Source: Denitromonas iodatirespirans
Lineage (GTDB): Bacteria > Pseudomonadota > Gammaproteobacteria > Burkholderiales > Rhodocyclaceae
Assembly (NCBI RefSeq): GCF_018524365.1
Contig: NZ_JAEKFT010000015.1
Location: 1 to 64,000, forward strand
Length of the DNA stretch: 64,000 nucleotides
Direction of reading: 5' to 3'
The translations under genes and the position numbers were made by a program. The notes under the pieces were generated by a model. It ran no database searches and was not told where the DNA came from. It was given only the letters and a program-made list of their open reading frames with translations. The first letter of the stretch is position 1. The number at the start of each line of letters is the position of its first letter. Below, piece after piece: positions 11,703-20,053 of this stretch.

Positions 11703-13373
11703 ATGAAGACCCGTGGAACCTGGCTGGCGAGCGCGCTGGCACTGGCGGCGATGCCGCTGGCGATCAGTAGCGTGTTTGCGGCTGATGCACCAAGCATGAC
11801 GGATGCCGAAAAGGCAACCGCCAAGAAAATCTACTTCGAACGTTGCGCTGGCTGTCACGGTGTTCTGCGCAAGGGCGCGACCGGCAAGAACCTTGAGCCG
11901 CACTGGGAGAAAACCCTCAAGGACGGCACCAAGCTCGAAGGCGGCACGCTGAAGCTGGGCCAAAGCCGTCTGGAGAAGATCATCGCCTACGGCACCGAAG
12001 GCGGCATGGTGAACTTCGACGACATCCTGTCCAAGGATGAAATCAACCTGATGGCCCGCTACATCCAGAACGTGCCGGATGTCCCGCCCGAATTCTCGAT
12101 GGCCGACATGAAGGCCACCTGGAAGCTCATCACGCCGGTCGACAAGCGTCCGACCAAGCAGATGAACAAGATCAACCTGAAGAACATCTTCTCGGTCACC
12201 CTGCGCGACACCGGCGAAGTGGCGCTGATCGATGGCGACACCAAGGAGATCGTCAGCATCGTCAAGACCGGCTACGCGGTGCACATCTCGCGTATCTCGG
12301 CCTCGGGCCGCTATGTGTACGTGATCGGCCGTGACGGCCGTCTGAGCCTGATCGACCTGTGGCTCGAGAAGCCCGCCGTGGTGGCCGAAGTCAAGGTGGC
12401 CTTCGACGCTCGCTCGGTCGATACCTCCAAGTTCAAGGGCTTCGAGGACAAGTACGCCGTGGCCGGCGGTTACTGGCCGCCGCAGTACTCGATCATGGAC
12501 GGCGCGACGCTCGAGCCGCTCAAGATCGTCAGCACCCGCGGCATGACCGTCGATGGCGAGTACCACCCCGAGCCGCGCGTGGCCTCCATCGTGGCTTCGC
12601 AGACCAAGCCGGAATGGGTCATCAACATCAAGGAAACCGGCCAGATCAAGCTGGTCGACTACTCCGACCTGAAGAACCTGAAGGAAACCACCTTCGAGTC
12701 TGCCAAGTTCCTGCATGACGGCGGCTGGGATTCCACCCAGCGCTACTTCCTGGTGGCGGCCAACGCCTCCAACAAGGTGGCCGTGGTCGATACCGTCGAG
12801 CGCAAGCTGGCCGCGCTGGTCGATACCGCCAAGATCCCGCACCCGGGCCGTGGCGCCAACTTCGTGCATCCGACCTATGGCCCGGTGTGGACCACCGGTC
12901 ACCTGGGCGCCGACGTGATCACCCTGATCGGTACCGATCCGGAGAAGCACAAGGACAACGCCTGGAAAGTCGTTCAGGAAATCAAGCACGTCGGTGCCGG
13001 CAACCTGTTCGTCAAGACCCATCCGAAGTCCAAGCACCTGTGGGCCGACGCGCCGCAGAACCCGGAGAAGTCGCTGGCCGAATCGGTGGCCGTGTATAGC
13101 ATCGTCGACCTCTCCAAGGCGCCGACGATCCTGAACGTGGCCAAGGACTCGGGCCTGCCGGAAACCAAGGCGATCCGTCGTGCCGTGCATCCGGAATACT
13201 CGGCTGACGGCTCTGAAGTGTGGATCTCGCTGTGGGGCGGCAAGACCGACCAGTCCGCGATCGTGGTGTACGACGACGCGACGCTGAAGCTCAAGAAGGT
13301 GATCACCGATCCGAAGATGATCACCCCGACGGGCAAGTTCAACCTGTACAACACGCAGCACGACATCTACTGA
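11703..13373 (+). CDS. nirS: Cytochrome cd1 nitrite reductase
   Basis: NirS reduces nitrite to nitric oxide in the periplasm as a homodimer carrying heme c and heme d1 in each subunit. The 556-residue precursor has a signal peptide (LASALALAAMPLAISSVFA then AD), a cytochrome c domain with CAGCHG about 45 residues after the start, and the eight-bladed d1 propeller ending in KFNLYNTQHDIY. The ATG at 11703 follows AAGGGAGACCGAGC. The next genes, nirT and nirB, are on the same strand and supply or carry electrons. A strong TTCG-loop hairpin follows the gene, so nirS message is probably more abundant than the downstream message. Confidence 0.98.
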   Translation: MKTRGTWLASALALAAMPLAISSVFAADAPSMTDAEKATAKKIYFERCAGCHGVLRKGATGKNLEPHWEKTLKDGTKLEGGTLKLGQSRLEKIIAYGTEGGMVNFDDILSKDEINLMARYIQNVPDVPPEFSMADMKATWKLITPVDKRPTKQMNKINLKNIFSVTLRDTGEVALIDGDTKEIVSIVKTGYAVHISRISASGRYVYVIGRDGRLSLIDLWLEKPAVVAEVKVAFDARSVDTSKFKGFEDKYAVAGGYWPPQYSIMDGATLEPLKIVSTRGMTVDGEYHPEPRVASIVASQTKPEWVINIKETGQIKLVDYSDLKNLKETTFESAKFLHDGGWDSTQRYFLVAANASNKVAVVDTVERKLAALVDTAKIPHPGRGANFVHPTYGPVWTTGHLGADVITLIGTDPEKHKDNAWKVVQEIKHVGAGNLFVKTHPKSKHLWADAPQNPEKSLAESVAVYSIVDLSKAPTILNVAKDSGLPETKAIRRAVHPEYSADGSEVWISLWGGKTDQSAIVVYDDATLKLKKVITDPKMITPTGKFNLYNTQHDIY

Positions 13374-13396
13374 GCCACATCCGGTAGACGCAGGAC

Positions 13397-13416
13397 CCGG
13401 GGGCTTCGGCCCCCGG
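13397..13416 (+). terminator. TTCG-loop hairpin after nirS
   Basis: CCGGGGGC-TTCG-GCCCCCGG is a perfect eight-pair stem with a UUCG tetraloop about 25 bases after the nirS stop. No T run follows, so it is a probable processing or attenuation site rather than a complete stop before nirT. Confidence 0.6.
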
Positions 13417-13476
13417 CTCACCACCGATTGAGATAGCCATGTTTGCCGTTTCGGGCAAGACAGAGAAGGACGAAAA

Positions 13477-14085
13477 ATGACGGACCAATCCAACGAGAAC
13501 GCGGACCGGAAAAAGGGCTTTCTGGCGAGCTTGCGCCGTCCGAGCGCCAAGTATTCCCTCCTGACGCTGCTCGCCGTCGGCTTTGTGTCGGGCATCCTTT
13601 TCTGGGGCGGCTTCAACACCGGCATGGAAGCGACCAACACGCTGGAGTTCTGTATCTCGTGCCACGAGATGAAGGACAACGTGTATCAGGAATACAAGCA
13701 GACCATCCACTATTCGAACCGTACCGGCGTGCGCGCCGTGTGCTCGGATTGCCACGTGCCGAAGGACTGGACGCACAAGATGATGCGCAAGATCCAGGCC
13801 TCCAAGGAAGTATGGGGCAAGCTGATGGGCACCATCGACACCAAGGAAAAGTTCGAAGAGAACCGGCTGCGTCTGGCGCGCAACGAGTGGGCACGCATGA
13901 AAGCCTCGGATTCGCGCGAGTGCCGCAACTGCCACAGCTTCGAGGGCATGGACCCGGAAGCGCAGAAGAAGCGCGCCGAGAAGAATCACAAGTTCGCCAT
14001 CGAAGACAACATGACCTGCATCGACTGCCACAAGGGGATTGCGCACAACAAACCCGAGGGCATGACCGAAGAGGATGAAGGTTGA
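13477..14085 (+). CDS. nirT: NapC/NirT-family tetraheme cytochrome c
   Basis: A membrane-anchored quinol dehydrogenase that passes electrons from the quinol pool to periplasmic reductases. The 202-residue sequence has a cytoplasmic basic N terminus, one membrane helix ([19 protein letters not shown], about 28-46) and four CXXCH heme sites: CISCH (residue 59), CSDCH, CRNCH and CIDCH. Length and spacing match NirT of Pseudomonas stutzeri, where nirS-nirT-nirB is also the gene order. It starts 103 bases after nirS with an AAGGACGAAAA ribosome binding site. NapC for nitrate reductase is the alternative, but the nir context favours NirT. Confidence 0.93.
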   Translation: MTDQSNENADRKKGFLASLRRPSAKYSLLTLLAVGFVSGILFWGGFNTGMEATNTLEFCISCHEMKDNVYQEYKQTIHYSNRTGVRAVCSDCHVPKDWTHKMMRKIQASKEVWGKLMGTIDTKEKFEENRLRLARNEWARMKASDSRECRNCHSFEGMDPEAQKKRAEKNHKFAIEDNMTCIDCHKGIAHNKPEGMTEEDEG

Positions 14086-14143
14086 TTCACCGGCCGCAGG
14101 CCGAATCGTAACAACGCAAGCCAAGACCTACAGGGGGCAAGAG

Positions 14144-15019
14144 ATGAGCATGAAGATTTCCGCAATTGCACTGGGTGCCATGCTGGCCTTTGGGGCCGGC
14201 GCCGCGAGTGCCGCCGAACCGGCCGACTGGAGCAAGGTCGCCGCCAAGAAAATCACTGTGTTCTACCCGGGCGTGTCGCCCATCGAGTGGATCACCAAGG
14301 GCAGCGACCACGGCGGTGCCCGCCTGCTGAAGAAGGGCGAGACCTGTGTCGGCTGCCACGAGGAAGAGCTGGCCGACATGGGCAAGAAGATGGCCAGCGG
14401 CAGCAAGATCGAGCCGACCCCGATCGCCGGCAAGGCGCCATCGATCCCGGTCAGCGTGCAGGCCGCGCATGATGGCGAGAACCTCTATCTGCGCTTCAGC
14501 TGGAAAGAGCCGAAGGCCTCGGGCGCGGCGAAGATGGATGCCGACAATCAGGTGAAGGTGGCCTTCATGCTCGAAGCCAACAAGGTCGAGCGCGCCGATC
14601 AGTCGGGCTGCTGGGAAACCTGTCACGGCGACGCGCGCACCATGCCCGGCGCCGACGACAAGAAGACCAAGTACGTCAAGGGCGGCGACCTGGCCAGCGG
14701 CCAGTACTACGACCTGATGCAATGGCGCAGCGGCAAGGGCGACATGCATGACGGCTACGTGGCCGACAAGCGTGTGATGGAAGGCGGCAAAGGGCTGGTC
14801 AAGGCCGAGGGCAAGAAAAACGGCGACACCTGGACCGTCACCTTCACCCGCAAGCTGGCCGGTGGCGGGCAGGGCGACATCGCACTGGCAGCCGGCAAGA
14901 CCTACAACTTCGGCTTTGCCGTCCATGACGATTTCGCCACGGGCCGCTTCCACCAGGTGTCCATGGGCTACACCCTGGGTATCGATGCCAAGGCCGACAT
15001 CGTCGCCGCCAAACAGTAA
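14144..15019 (+). CDS. nirB: Periplasmic cytochrome c-552-like protein (NirB type)
   Basis: A 291-residue exported cytochrome with signal peptide (ISAIALGAMLAFGAGAASAAE). It has one ordinary heme motif, CVGCH (about residue 73), and a second, unusual motif CWETCH with three residues between the cysteines (about residue 163). The rest resembles the ethylbenzene-dehydrogenase-related heme-binding fold (SIPVSVQAAHDGENLYLRFSW). In Pseudomonas stutzeri a diheme cytochrome c552 called NirB occupies the same place after nirT; this is not the siroheme NADH nitrite reductase that shares the symbol. It likely shuttles electrons in the periplasm. GGGGGCAAGAG precedes the ATG. A strong terminator follows. 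Confidence 0.82.
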   Translation: MSMKISAIALGAMLAFGAGAASAAEPADWSKVAAKKITVFYPGVSPIEWITKGSDHGGARLLKKGETCVGCHEEELADMGKKMASGSKIEPTPIAGKAPSIPVSVQAAHDGENLYLRFSWKEPKASGAAKMDADNQVKVAFMLEANKVERADQSGCWETCHGDARTMPGADDKKTKYVKGGDLASGQYYDLMQWRSGKGDMHDGYVADKRVMEGGKGLVKAEGKKNGDTWTVTFTRKLAGGGQGDIALAAGKTYNFGFAVHDDFATGRFHQVSMGYTLGIDAKADIVAAKQ

Positions 15020-15040
15020 GCCCGATCCCATCGGCTTCGA

Positions 15041-15063
15041 GGGCGCCTGCGGGCGCCCTTTTT
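15041..15063 (+). terminator. Rho-independent terminator after nirB
   Basis: GGGCGCC (15041-15047) and GGCGCCC (15052-15058) form a seven-pair stem followed by five T residues. It closes the nirS-nirT-nirB transcript before the separate promoter of nirC. Confidence 0.9.
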
Positions 15064-15105
15064 CATCGGCCGCTCCGGGCAATGACCCGATCGCGGGAAG
15101 GGCCT

Positions 15106-15119
15106 TTGACGACCGTCAA
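15106..15119 (+). promoter_or_regulatory. FNR/Dnr-type box upstream of nirC
   Basis: TTGACGACCGTCAA is a perfect dyad TTGAC-N4-GTCAA, eight of ten matches to TTGAT-N4-ATCAA. It lies 57 bases before the nirC start, and a CTAAGG hexamer sits about 31 bases from the box centre, where a -10 element would be. It marks a second regulated transcript for nirCF-DL-G-H. Confidence 0.72.
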
Positions 15120-15175
15120 GGGCGCTGGCAGGCGCATGGCCTAAGGTGGCGGACATGACAGGGGTGGAGGCAGGA

Positions 15176-15538
15176 ATGCGGCACGATCGATCGCTCTGGG
15201 TGCATGTGCTGGTGCTGCTGGGCGTGGCCGTGGTGGCTGCGACGGCGCAGGCCGAATCGCTGAGCCCGCGCCAGCATGAGCTGGTCAACATGGTGCGCCA
15301 GGACTGCGGCTCCTGCCACGGCCTGACCTTCCGCGGCGGGCTGGGCCCGGCGCTGCTGCCCGAGGATCTGCATGACAAGCCCGTCGAGTCGCTGGTCGCC
15401 ACCGTGATGATGGGGCGCCCGGGCACCGCCATGCCGGGCTGGTCGCCGTTCATGACCGAGGCCGAAGCCGAATGGATCGTCCGCCGCCTCAAACAGGGCT
15501 TCCCCCCGGTGGCGCAACAGAAGGAGTCGTCGCAATGA
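15176..15538 (+). CDS. nirC: Periplasmic monoheme cytochrome c55x NirC
   Basis: A 120-residue exported cytochrome with a signal peptide (WVHVLVLLGVAVVAATAQA) and one heme site, CGSCHG, then a TAMPGW block bearing the distal methionine. NirC is a small c-type cytochrome of nir clusters that can donate electrons to NirS or take part in the last step of heme d1 maturation. The ATG at 15176 was chosen because GGAGG lies five bases upstream; two earlier in-frame ATGs lack such a site. The stop overlaps the nirF start (ATGA). Confidence 0.9.
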   Translation: MRHDRSLWVHVLVLLGVAVVAATAQAESLSPRQHELVNMVRQDCGSCHGLTFRGGLGPALLPEDLHDKPVESLVATVMMGRPGTAMPGWSPFMTEAEAEWIVRRLKQGFPPVAQQKESSQ

Positions 15539-16716
15539 AGGGCTGGATGCGTTGTCGGATCGCAGGGCTGCTGCTGGCCGGCGCGCTGAGCGGTTGTGCG
15601 AACGGACCGGCGCTGCGCGGCACCGGCGACCTGGGCGTGGTGATCGAACGGGCTACCGGCTCGGTGCAGGTGGTCGAACACAGCGGCCGCACGAGCCTCG
15701 GCGCGGTGCCCGGCCTGGGCGACCTGTCGCATGCGCACGTCACCTATTCGCGCGATGCGCGCTATGCCTTCGTGTTCGGCCGCGACGGTGGGCTGACCAA
15801 GGTGGATCTGCTGACGCAGCGCATCGTCAAGCGGGTGATCCAGGCGGGCAACTCGATCGGCGGCTCGGTGTCGCAGGACGGCCGCCTGGTGGTGGCGCAG
15901 AACTACCAGCCGGGCGGCATCAAGGCCTTCGACGCCGAAACGCTGGAACTGGTCTCCGAAGTGCCGGCCGAGTATGCGCTGGGCCAGTTCTCGAAGGTGG
16001 TCGGCCTGGCCGACGTGCCGGGGCAGAAGTTTGCCTACGCCTTGTTCGAGGCGGGCGAGATCTGGGTGACCGATTTCAGCGATCCCAAACATCCCAAAAC
16101 CGAGCGCTTCCCCGCCGGCAAGCAGCCCTACGATGGGCTGGTGACGCCGGACGGGCGCTACTTCATGGCCGGCCTGTTCGGCGAGGACGGCATCGCGCTG
16201 CTCGATCTGTGGCATCCCGAAAAAGGGGTGCGCAAGATTCTCGACGGCTATGGCCGCGGCGAGGAGAAGCTGCCGGTCTACAAGATGCCGCATTTGCGTG
16301 GCTGGGCCATGGCCGGCGGTTTCGCCTTCCTGCCGGCGGTCGGTCGCCATGAGGTGCTGGTGGTCGATACGCGGACCTGGACCGAGGCGGCCCGGGTGCC
16401 GGTCAAGGGGCAGCCGGTGTTCGTCATGGCGCGGCCGGACGGGCGCCAGGTGTGGGTGAATTTCGCCTTCCCCGACAACGGCTGGGTGCAGGTCATCGAC
16501 ACCCCGACACGCCAGGTGGTCAAGACCCTGGCGCCGGGCAAGGCGGTGCTGCACATGGAATTCACGCCGCGCGGCGACGAGGTGTGGGTGTCCTCGCGCG
16601 ACGACAACCGGGTCACGGTCTATGACACCGACAGCTTCGCGGTGCGCCAGACGCTGCCGGCCACGGCGCCGTCGGGCATCTTTTTCAGCCACCGCGCCGG
16701 GCGCATCGGCTTTTGA
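15535..16716 (+). CDS. nirF: Heme d1 biosynthesis protein NirF
   Basis: NirF is a periplasmic eight-bladed propeller homologous to the NirS d1 domain and acts late in heme d1 synthesis. The 393-residue precursor has a lipoprotein signal with lipobox LSGC (residue about 20), so it is probably tethered to a membrane. Propeller repeats such as YAFVFGRDGGLTKVDL, GGSVSQDGRLVVAQNYQPGG and EVWVSSRDDNRVTVYD are clear, and no CXXCH is present. It is translationally coupled to nirC by a four-base overlap. Confidence 0.95.
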   Translation: MKGWMRCRIAGLLLAGALSGCANGPALRGTGDLGVVIERATGSVQVVEHSGRTSLGAVPGLGDLSHAHVTYSRDARYAFVFGRDGGLTKVDLLTQRIVKRVIQAGNSIGGSVSQDGRLVVAQNYQPGGIKAFDAETLELVSEVPAEYALGQFSKVVGLADVPGQKFAYALFEAGEIWVTDFSDPKHPKTERFPAGKQPYDGLVTPDGRYFMAGLFGEDGIALLDLWHPEKGVRKILDGYGRGEEKLPVYKMPHLRGWAMAGGFAFLPAVGRHEVLVVDTRTWTEAARVPVKGQPVFVMARPDGRQVWVNFAFPDNGWVQVIDTPTRQVVKTLAPGKAVLHMEFTPRGDEVWVSSRDDNRVTVYDTDSFAVRQTLPATAPSGIFFSHRAGRIGF

Positions 16717-16725
16717 GGGATGACC

Positions 16726-17751
16726 ATGCTGCTCGACGCCTGTCTGCCCAAGACCACGCCGCAACCCGTGTTCGCTGACGACGCGGACTTTCGGCTGCTC
16801 AACGATTTCCAGCGAGACTTTCCGCTGGTGACGCGCCCCTTCGCGCGCATCGCCGGCGAACTCGGGATCACCGAATCCGATGTGCTGTCGCGCCTGGCGG
16901 CACTGCGCGACGGCGGCACGGTGAGCCGTGTCGGGCCGGTGTTTTCGCCGCGCCGGGTGGGCGCCAGCACCCTGGCCGCGCTGAAGGCGCCGCCCGATCA
17001 TCTGGACGAGATCGCCGCGGTCGTCAGCGCCCACCCCGAGATCAATCACAACTATGCGCGCGAGCACGATTGGAACCTGTGGTTCGTCGTGGCTGCGCCG
17101 GATGCGGTGGCGCTGGCGCGGGTGCTGCGCGAGATCCGGCGCGAGACGGGCTGTCCGGTGATCGCCTTGCCGCTGCGCGTGGAGTACCACATCGATCTGG
17201 GCTTCGATCTGGCCGGCAAGGGCCGGACCGCGTCGAACGTCAGCTACGGGCCGGTGGAGCCCGAGGTGTTGTCCGCGTCCGAGGTGGCGGTGATGGGGGC
17301 GCTGCAAGCCGGCCTGCCATTGATCGGCCGGCCGTTTGCCGGCATCGGCAAGCGCGCCGGCGTGAGCGAGGCCGTGGTGCTCGATACTGTGCGCGACTGG
17401 CTCGCTCGCGGCATCGTCAAGCGCTTCGGGGTGGTGGTGCGCCACCATGAACTGGGCTACCGCGCCAACGCCATGTGTGTGTGGGATGTGCCGGATGCGC
17501 TGGTCGATGCCGTCGGCGAGCGTCTGGCGGCGGCCGATGGCGTGAATCTGTGCTATCGCCGCGCGCGGGCCGATGGGTGGCCCTACAGCCTGTATTGCAT
17601 GATCCATGGCCATGACCAGGCGGCGGTGCGCGCGCAGCTGGCGCGCATCGTGGCGCAATGCGGCCTGGCGGACTACCCGTCCGAGGTGCTCTTTTCCACC
17701 CGCCGCTTCAAACAGTGCGGCGCGCGCTACGTGGCGGAGCGCCCGTCATGA
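16726..17751 (+). CDS. nirDL: Fused heme d1 biosynthesis protein NirDL
   Basis: NirD, NirL, NirG and NirH together decarboxylate siroheme to 12,18-didecarboxysiroheme. Here two AsnC/Lrp-like units are fused in 341 residues: the first (about 1-155) has the DFQRDFPLVTRPFARIA and INHNYAREHDWNLWFV blocks, the second (about 180-341) has GALQAGLPLIGRPFAGIG and CYRRARADGWPYSLYCMIHG. The histidine-rich conserved region HNYxREHxxNxWFV is kept in the first unit. ATG 16726 is chosen because GAGGG lies six bases upstream; ATG 16720 abuts that site. The stop overlaps the nirG start (ATGA). Confidence 0.93.
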   Translation: MLLDACLPKTTPQPVFADDADFRLLNDFQRDFPLVTRPFARIAGELGITESDVLSRLAALRDGGTVSRVGPVFSPRRVGASTLAALKAPPDHLDEIAAVVSAHPEINHNYAREHDWNLWFVVAAPDAVALARVLREIRRETGCPVIALPLRVEYHIDLGFDLAGKGRTASNVSYGPVEPEVLSASEVAVMGALQAGLPLIGRPFAGIGKRAGVSEAVVLDTVRDWLARGIVKRFGVVVRHHELGYRANAMCVWDVPDALVDAVGERLAAADGVNLCYRRARADGWPYSLYCMIHGHDQAAVRAQLARIVAQCGLADYPSEVLFSTRRFKQCGARYVAERPS

Positions 17752-18218
17752 CTGAACGCCAGGCGCCGGTCGCGCTCTCCGACCTCGACCGGCGCATCAT
17801 CAACGCCCTGCAGGGCGGTTTTCCGCTGAGCGACCGGCCGTATGCCGAGGTGGCCGAGACACTGGGCATCTCCGAGACGGCGCTGCTCACGCGCTTGCGC
17901 TCGATGCTCGACAAGCGCGTGCTGACCCGCTTCGGCCCGATGTTCCAGGTCGAGCGCATGGGTGGGCGCTTCGTGCTGGCGGCGATGGCGGTGCCGGAGG
18001 ATCGCTTCGAGGTGGTCAACACACAGGTCAACGCCTTGCCCGAGGTGGCGCACAACTATCGGCGCGAGCACGCCTTCAACATGTGGTTCGTGCTGGCCAC
18101 CGAAACGCCGGGCGGCATCGATGCCGCGGTGGCGCGCATCGAGGCGGAGACGGGGCTGCCGGTCTACCCCTTCCCGAAGCTGAAGGAATACTTCGTCGAA
18201 ATGAAGCTCAAGGCCTGA
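17748..18218 (+). CDS. nirG: Heme d1 biosynthesis protein NirG-type (siroheme decarboxylase subunit)
   Basis: A 156-residue member of the NirD/G/H/L family with an N-terminal AsnC-type winged-helix (LDRRIINALQGGFPLSDRPYAEVA) and the catalytic-type motif VAHNYRREHAFNMWFVLA. It lies between nirDL and nirH with a four-base overlap upstream and one base between stop and the nirH ATG. The order DL-G-H identifies it by position; separating NirG from NirL by sequence alone is uncertain. It acts in the cytoplasm as part of the siroheme decarboxylase complex. Confidence 0.9.
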   Translation: MTERQAPVALSDLDRRIINALQGGFPLSDRPYAEVAETLGISETALLTRLRSMLDKRVLTRFGPMFQVERMGGRFVLAAMAVPEDRFEVVNTQVNALPEVAHNYRREHAFNMWFVLATETPGGIDAAVARIEAETGLPVYPFPKLKEYFVEMKLKA

Positions 18219-18219
18219 C

Positions 18220-18702
18220 ATGGATGGAATCGATTCGCGCGATCGCGCCCTGATCGTCGCCACCCAGGGCGGGCTGCCGCTGGTCTCGCAGCCCTACCAC
18301 TTGCTGGGGGAGATGCTTGACATGCCGCCGGCCGAGGTGCAGGCGCGCCTCGCCCGCCTGCTCGACTGCGGGGTGATCCGCCGCATCGGCGCGGTGCCCA
18401 ACCACTACGCGCTGGGCTATGTGGCCAACGGCATGACGGTGTGGGATGTGGACGACGATCGCATCGACGCGCTCGGCGAGGCGGTGGGGCAGATGCCCTG
18501 CGTCACGCACTGCTACCAGCGTCCGCGCCACCTGCCCGACTGGCCCTACAACCTCTTCGCCATGGTCCATGGCCATGATCGCGACGAAGTGCTGGCACAG
18601 GCGGCGCACATCGCCGAGGTGCTGGGCGACGCGGTGCGCGCCCGCGACGTGTTGTTCAGTTCGAAGATCCTGAAGAAGACCGGCCTGCGGCTGGTCGGTT
18701 GA
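18220..18702 (+). CDS. nirH: Heme d1 biosynthesis protein NirH (siroheme decarboxylase subunit)
   Basis: A 160-residue family member resembling the second unit of NirDL: IVATQGGLPLVSQPYHLLGEMLDM at the N terminus, IRRIGAVPNHYALGYVANGMTVWD in the middle and CYQRPRHLPDWPYNLFAMVHG near residue 105. It ends the nirCF-DL-G-H transcript; downstream is the opposed HD-GYP gene. It works with NirDL and NirG on siroheme. Confidence 0.92.
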   Translation: MDGIDSRDRALIVATQGGLPLVSQPYHLLGEMLDMPPAEVQARLARLLDCGVIRRIGAVPNHYALGYVANGMTVWDVDDDRIDALGEAVGQMPCVTHCYQRPRHLPDWPYNLFAMVHGHDRDEVLAQAAHIAEVLGDAVRARDVLFSSKILKKTGLRLVG

Positions 18703-18717
18703 GCCGCGCCCTCGACG

Positions 18718-18737
18718 GCGCCCGGCATCCTGGGCGC
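18718..18737. terminator. Hairpin between convergent nirH and HD-GYP genes
   Basis: GCGCCC and GGGCGC (18718-18723 and 18732-18737) can form a six-pair stem with an eight-base loop. There is no clear T run on either side, so this is a weak terminator call. Confidence 0.35.
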
Positions 18738-18764
18738 TCGCCCCACAACTTCTGAGTAACCGTC

Positions 18765-19898
18765 TTACACCCCGTTGGCGGCGTAGTGCTGCCACATGGC
18801 GGTGATCTGCTTGCGCTCGCTGATGAAGGCGTGGACGGCCTCGCGGTCGAGCTGCTTGCCGGCCATCGACTTGAGCAGGTCGAAGGCGTCGTCGAGCGAC
18901 CAGCGCTGCTTGTAGGCGCGCACATTGGTGAGCGCATCGAAGATGTCGGTGATGGTGATGATCCGCGTCTCGAGCGGGATGTCGTCGCCGCTGCGCCCCT
19001 CGGGGTAGCCGCTGCCGTCGACATACTCGTGATGCCAGGCGACGACCGCCCGCAGCAGGCCGACCCGCGGGTTGTCCTCCAGCCGGAAATCCTGCACCAG
19101 GCGGTCGATCAGGGCGGCGCCGTTGGTCACATGCGCCTTCATCCGCTCGCGCTCCGCCTCGTCGAACTTGCCCGGCTTGAGCAGGATCTCGTCGGGAATG
19201 CCGATCTTGCCGATGTCGTGCAGCGGCGCGTAGAGCGCGATCTCCTGCGCGAAGCTGTCGTTCATGCCGTGCGCCTGGCCCATCACCCGCGCCAGCAGGC
19301 CGGCGTAGCCACCGATGCGCAACTGGTGCTGGCCGGTTTCGGTGTCGCGCATGAGGGTGAAATCGCGCGCGAAGCGCACTGCGCCGAACAGGCCGTGGAT
19401 GGCGTCGATCTCGTGCACCAGCAGCTCGGCCATCAGTGGCGCCCAGTCCACCAGCTCGGTCAGCCGTCCGCCGGGCAGGGGCGCGCCGGCTTGCTGCAGG
19501 AGCATCAGTGCGCCGAGGCATTCGTCGCCGCGCACCAGCGGCAGGCACAGCAGCGCTTCGCTGCTGTCTTCGGCCACCCAGCGCACCAGCGGGTCGCGCA
19601 TCGACGGGCTGCGCACCAGGCGCCGCTTGCCGAGGCATTGGCGCAGCGTCGGGCTGTCGTCGACATGCACGGTGTCGTGCTCGCCGGGCGTTTTGTGTCG
19701 GCCGTGTGAATCGATGCAGGTGAGGATGCCGGTACCGGCTTCGTCGAGCCAGATCACGGCCAGCCGGGACGGCGCCGGTAGCCGTTTGACGAGGACGCGC
19801 TGCAGGGGGATGAGCAGATCGGGCAGGGCGCTCTGGACGAAGGCGTCGAGCAGGCTGCGATCGATGTGGTCGATGGGCGACAGGCGCCGTGGGTCCAT
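18765..19898 (-). CDS. HD-GYP domain protein, probable cyclic-di-GMP phosphodiesterase
   Basis: A soluble protein of about 377 residues. The N-terminal 170 residues resemble a GAF-type sensor region (LAVIWLDEAGTGILTCIDSHG, LPLVRGDECLGALMLLQQAG). The C-terminal half is an HD-GYP domain with LHDIGKIGIPDEILLKPGKF, KAHVTNG, WHHEYVDGSGYPEG and ITDIFDALTNVRAYK; the metal-binding HD, the HHE and the GYP residues are all kept, so activity is expected. The ATG at 19898 is used, but a GTG at 19958 gives 20 more residues and neither has a strong ribosome binding site. It is inserted against the direction of the nir genes between nirH and nirJ and shares its upstream region with nirJ. Confidence 0.88.
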   Translation of the reverse strand: MDPRRLSPIDHIDRSLLDAFVQSALPDLLIPLQRVLVKRLPAPSRLAVIWLDEAGTGILTCIDSHGRHKTPGEHDTVHVDDSPTLRQCLGKRRLVRSPSMRDPLVRWVAEDSSEALLCLPLVRGDECLGALMLLQQAGAPLPGGRLTELVDWAPLMAELLVHEIDAIHGLFGAVRFARDFTLMRDTETGQHQLRIGGYAGLLARVMGQAHGMNDSFAQEIALYAPLHDIGKIGIPDEILLKPGKFDEAERERMKAHVTNGAALIDRLVQDFRLEDNPRVGLLRAVVAWHHEYVDGSGYPEGRSGDDIPLETRIITITDIFDALTNVRAYKQRWSLDDAFDLLKSMAGKQLDREAVHAFISERKQITAMWQHYAANGV

Positions 19899-19982
19899 GT
19901 TGAGGGGCGGAAATCCGTGTTGAGAATTTTTCTCGTTGTCGTGGTCGCACGTTAGCACCGATGGCGGCTTCTGGCCATGTGG

Positions 19983-19996
19983 TTGACCGCAATCAA
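19983..19996. promoter_or_regulatory. FNR/Dnr-type box upstream of nirJ
   Basis: TTGACCGCAATCAA matches TTGAT-N4-ATCAA at nine of ten positions. AAGAAT (20019-20024) is centred 32 bases downstream, ideal for a class II activator with +1 near 20031, before the nirJ ATG at 20054. The site also lies 85 bases upstream of the divergent HD-GYP ATG. Confidence 0.8.
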
Positions 19997-20053
19997 CGCG
20001 GGGGGACGGGGGGCGGGCAAGAATGGCCGAAGCCCGAATCTGGAGTCGTCCCG

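Noticed and set aside
14968-17658. A nearly 900-codon minus-strand open frame opposite nirB, nirC, nirF and nirDL
   Set aside because: It is a shadow of the nir genes; no domain or start signal.
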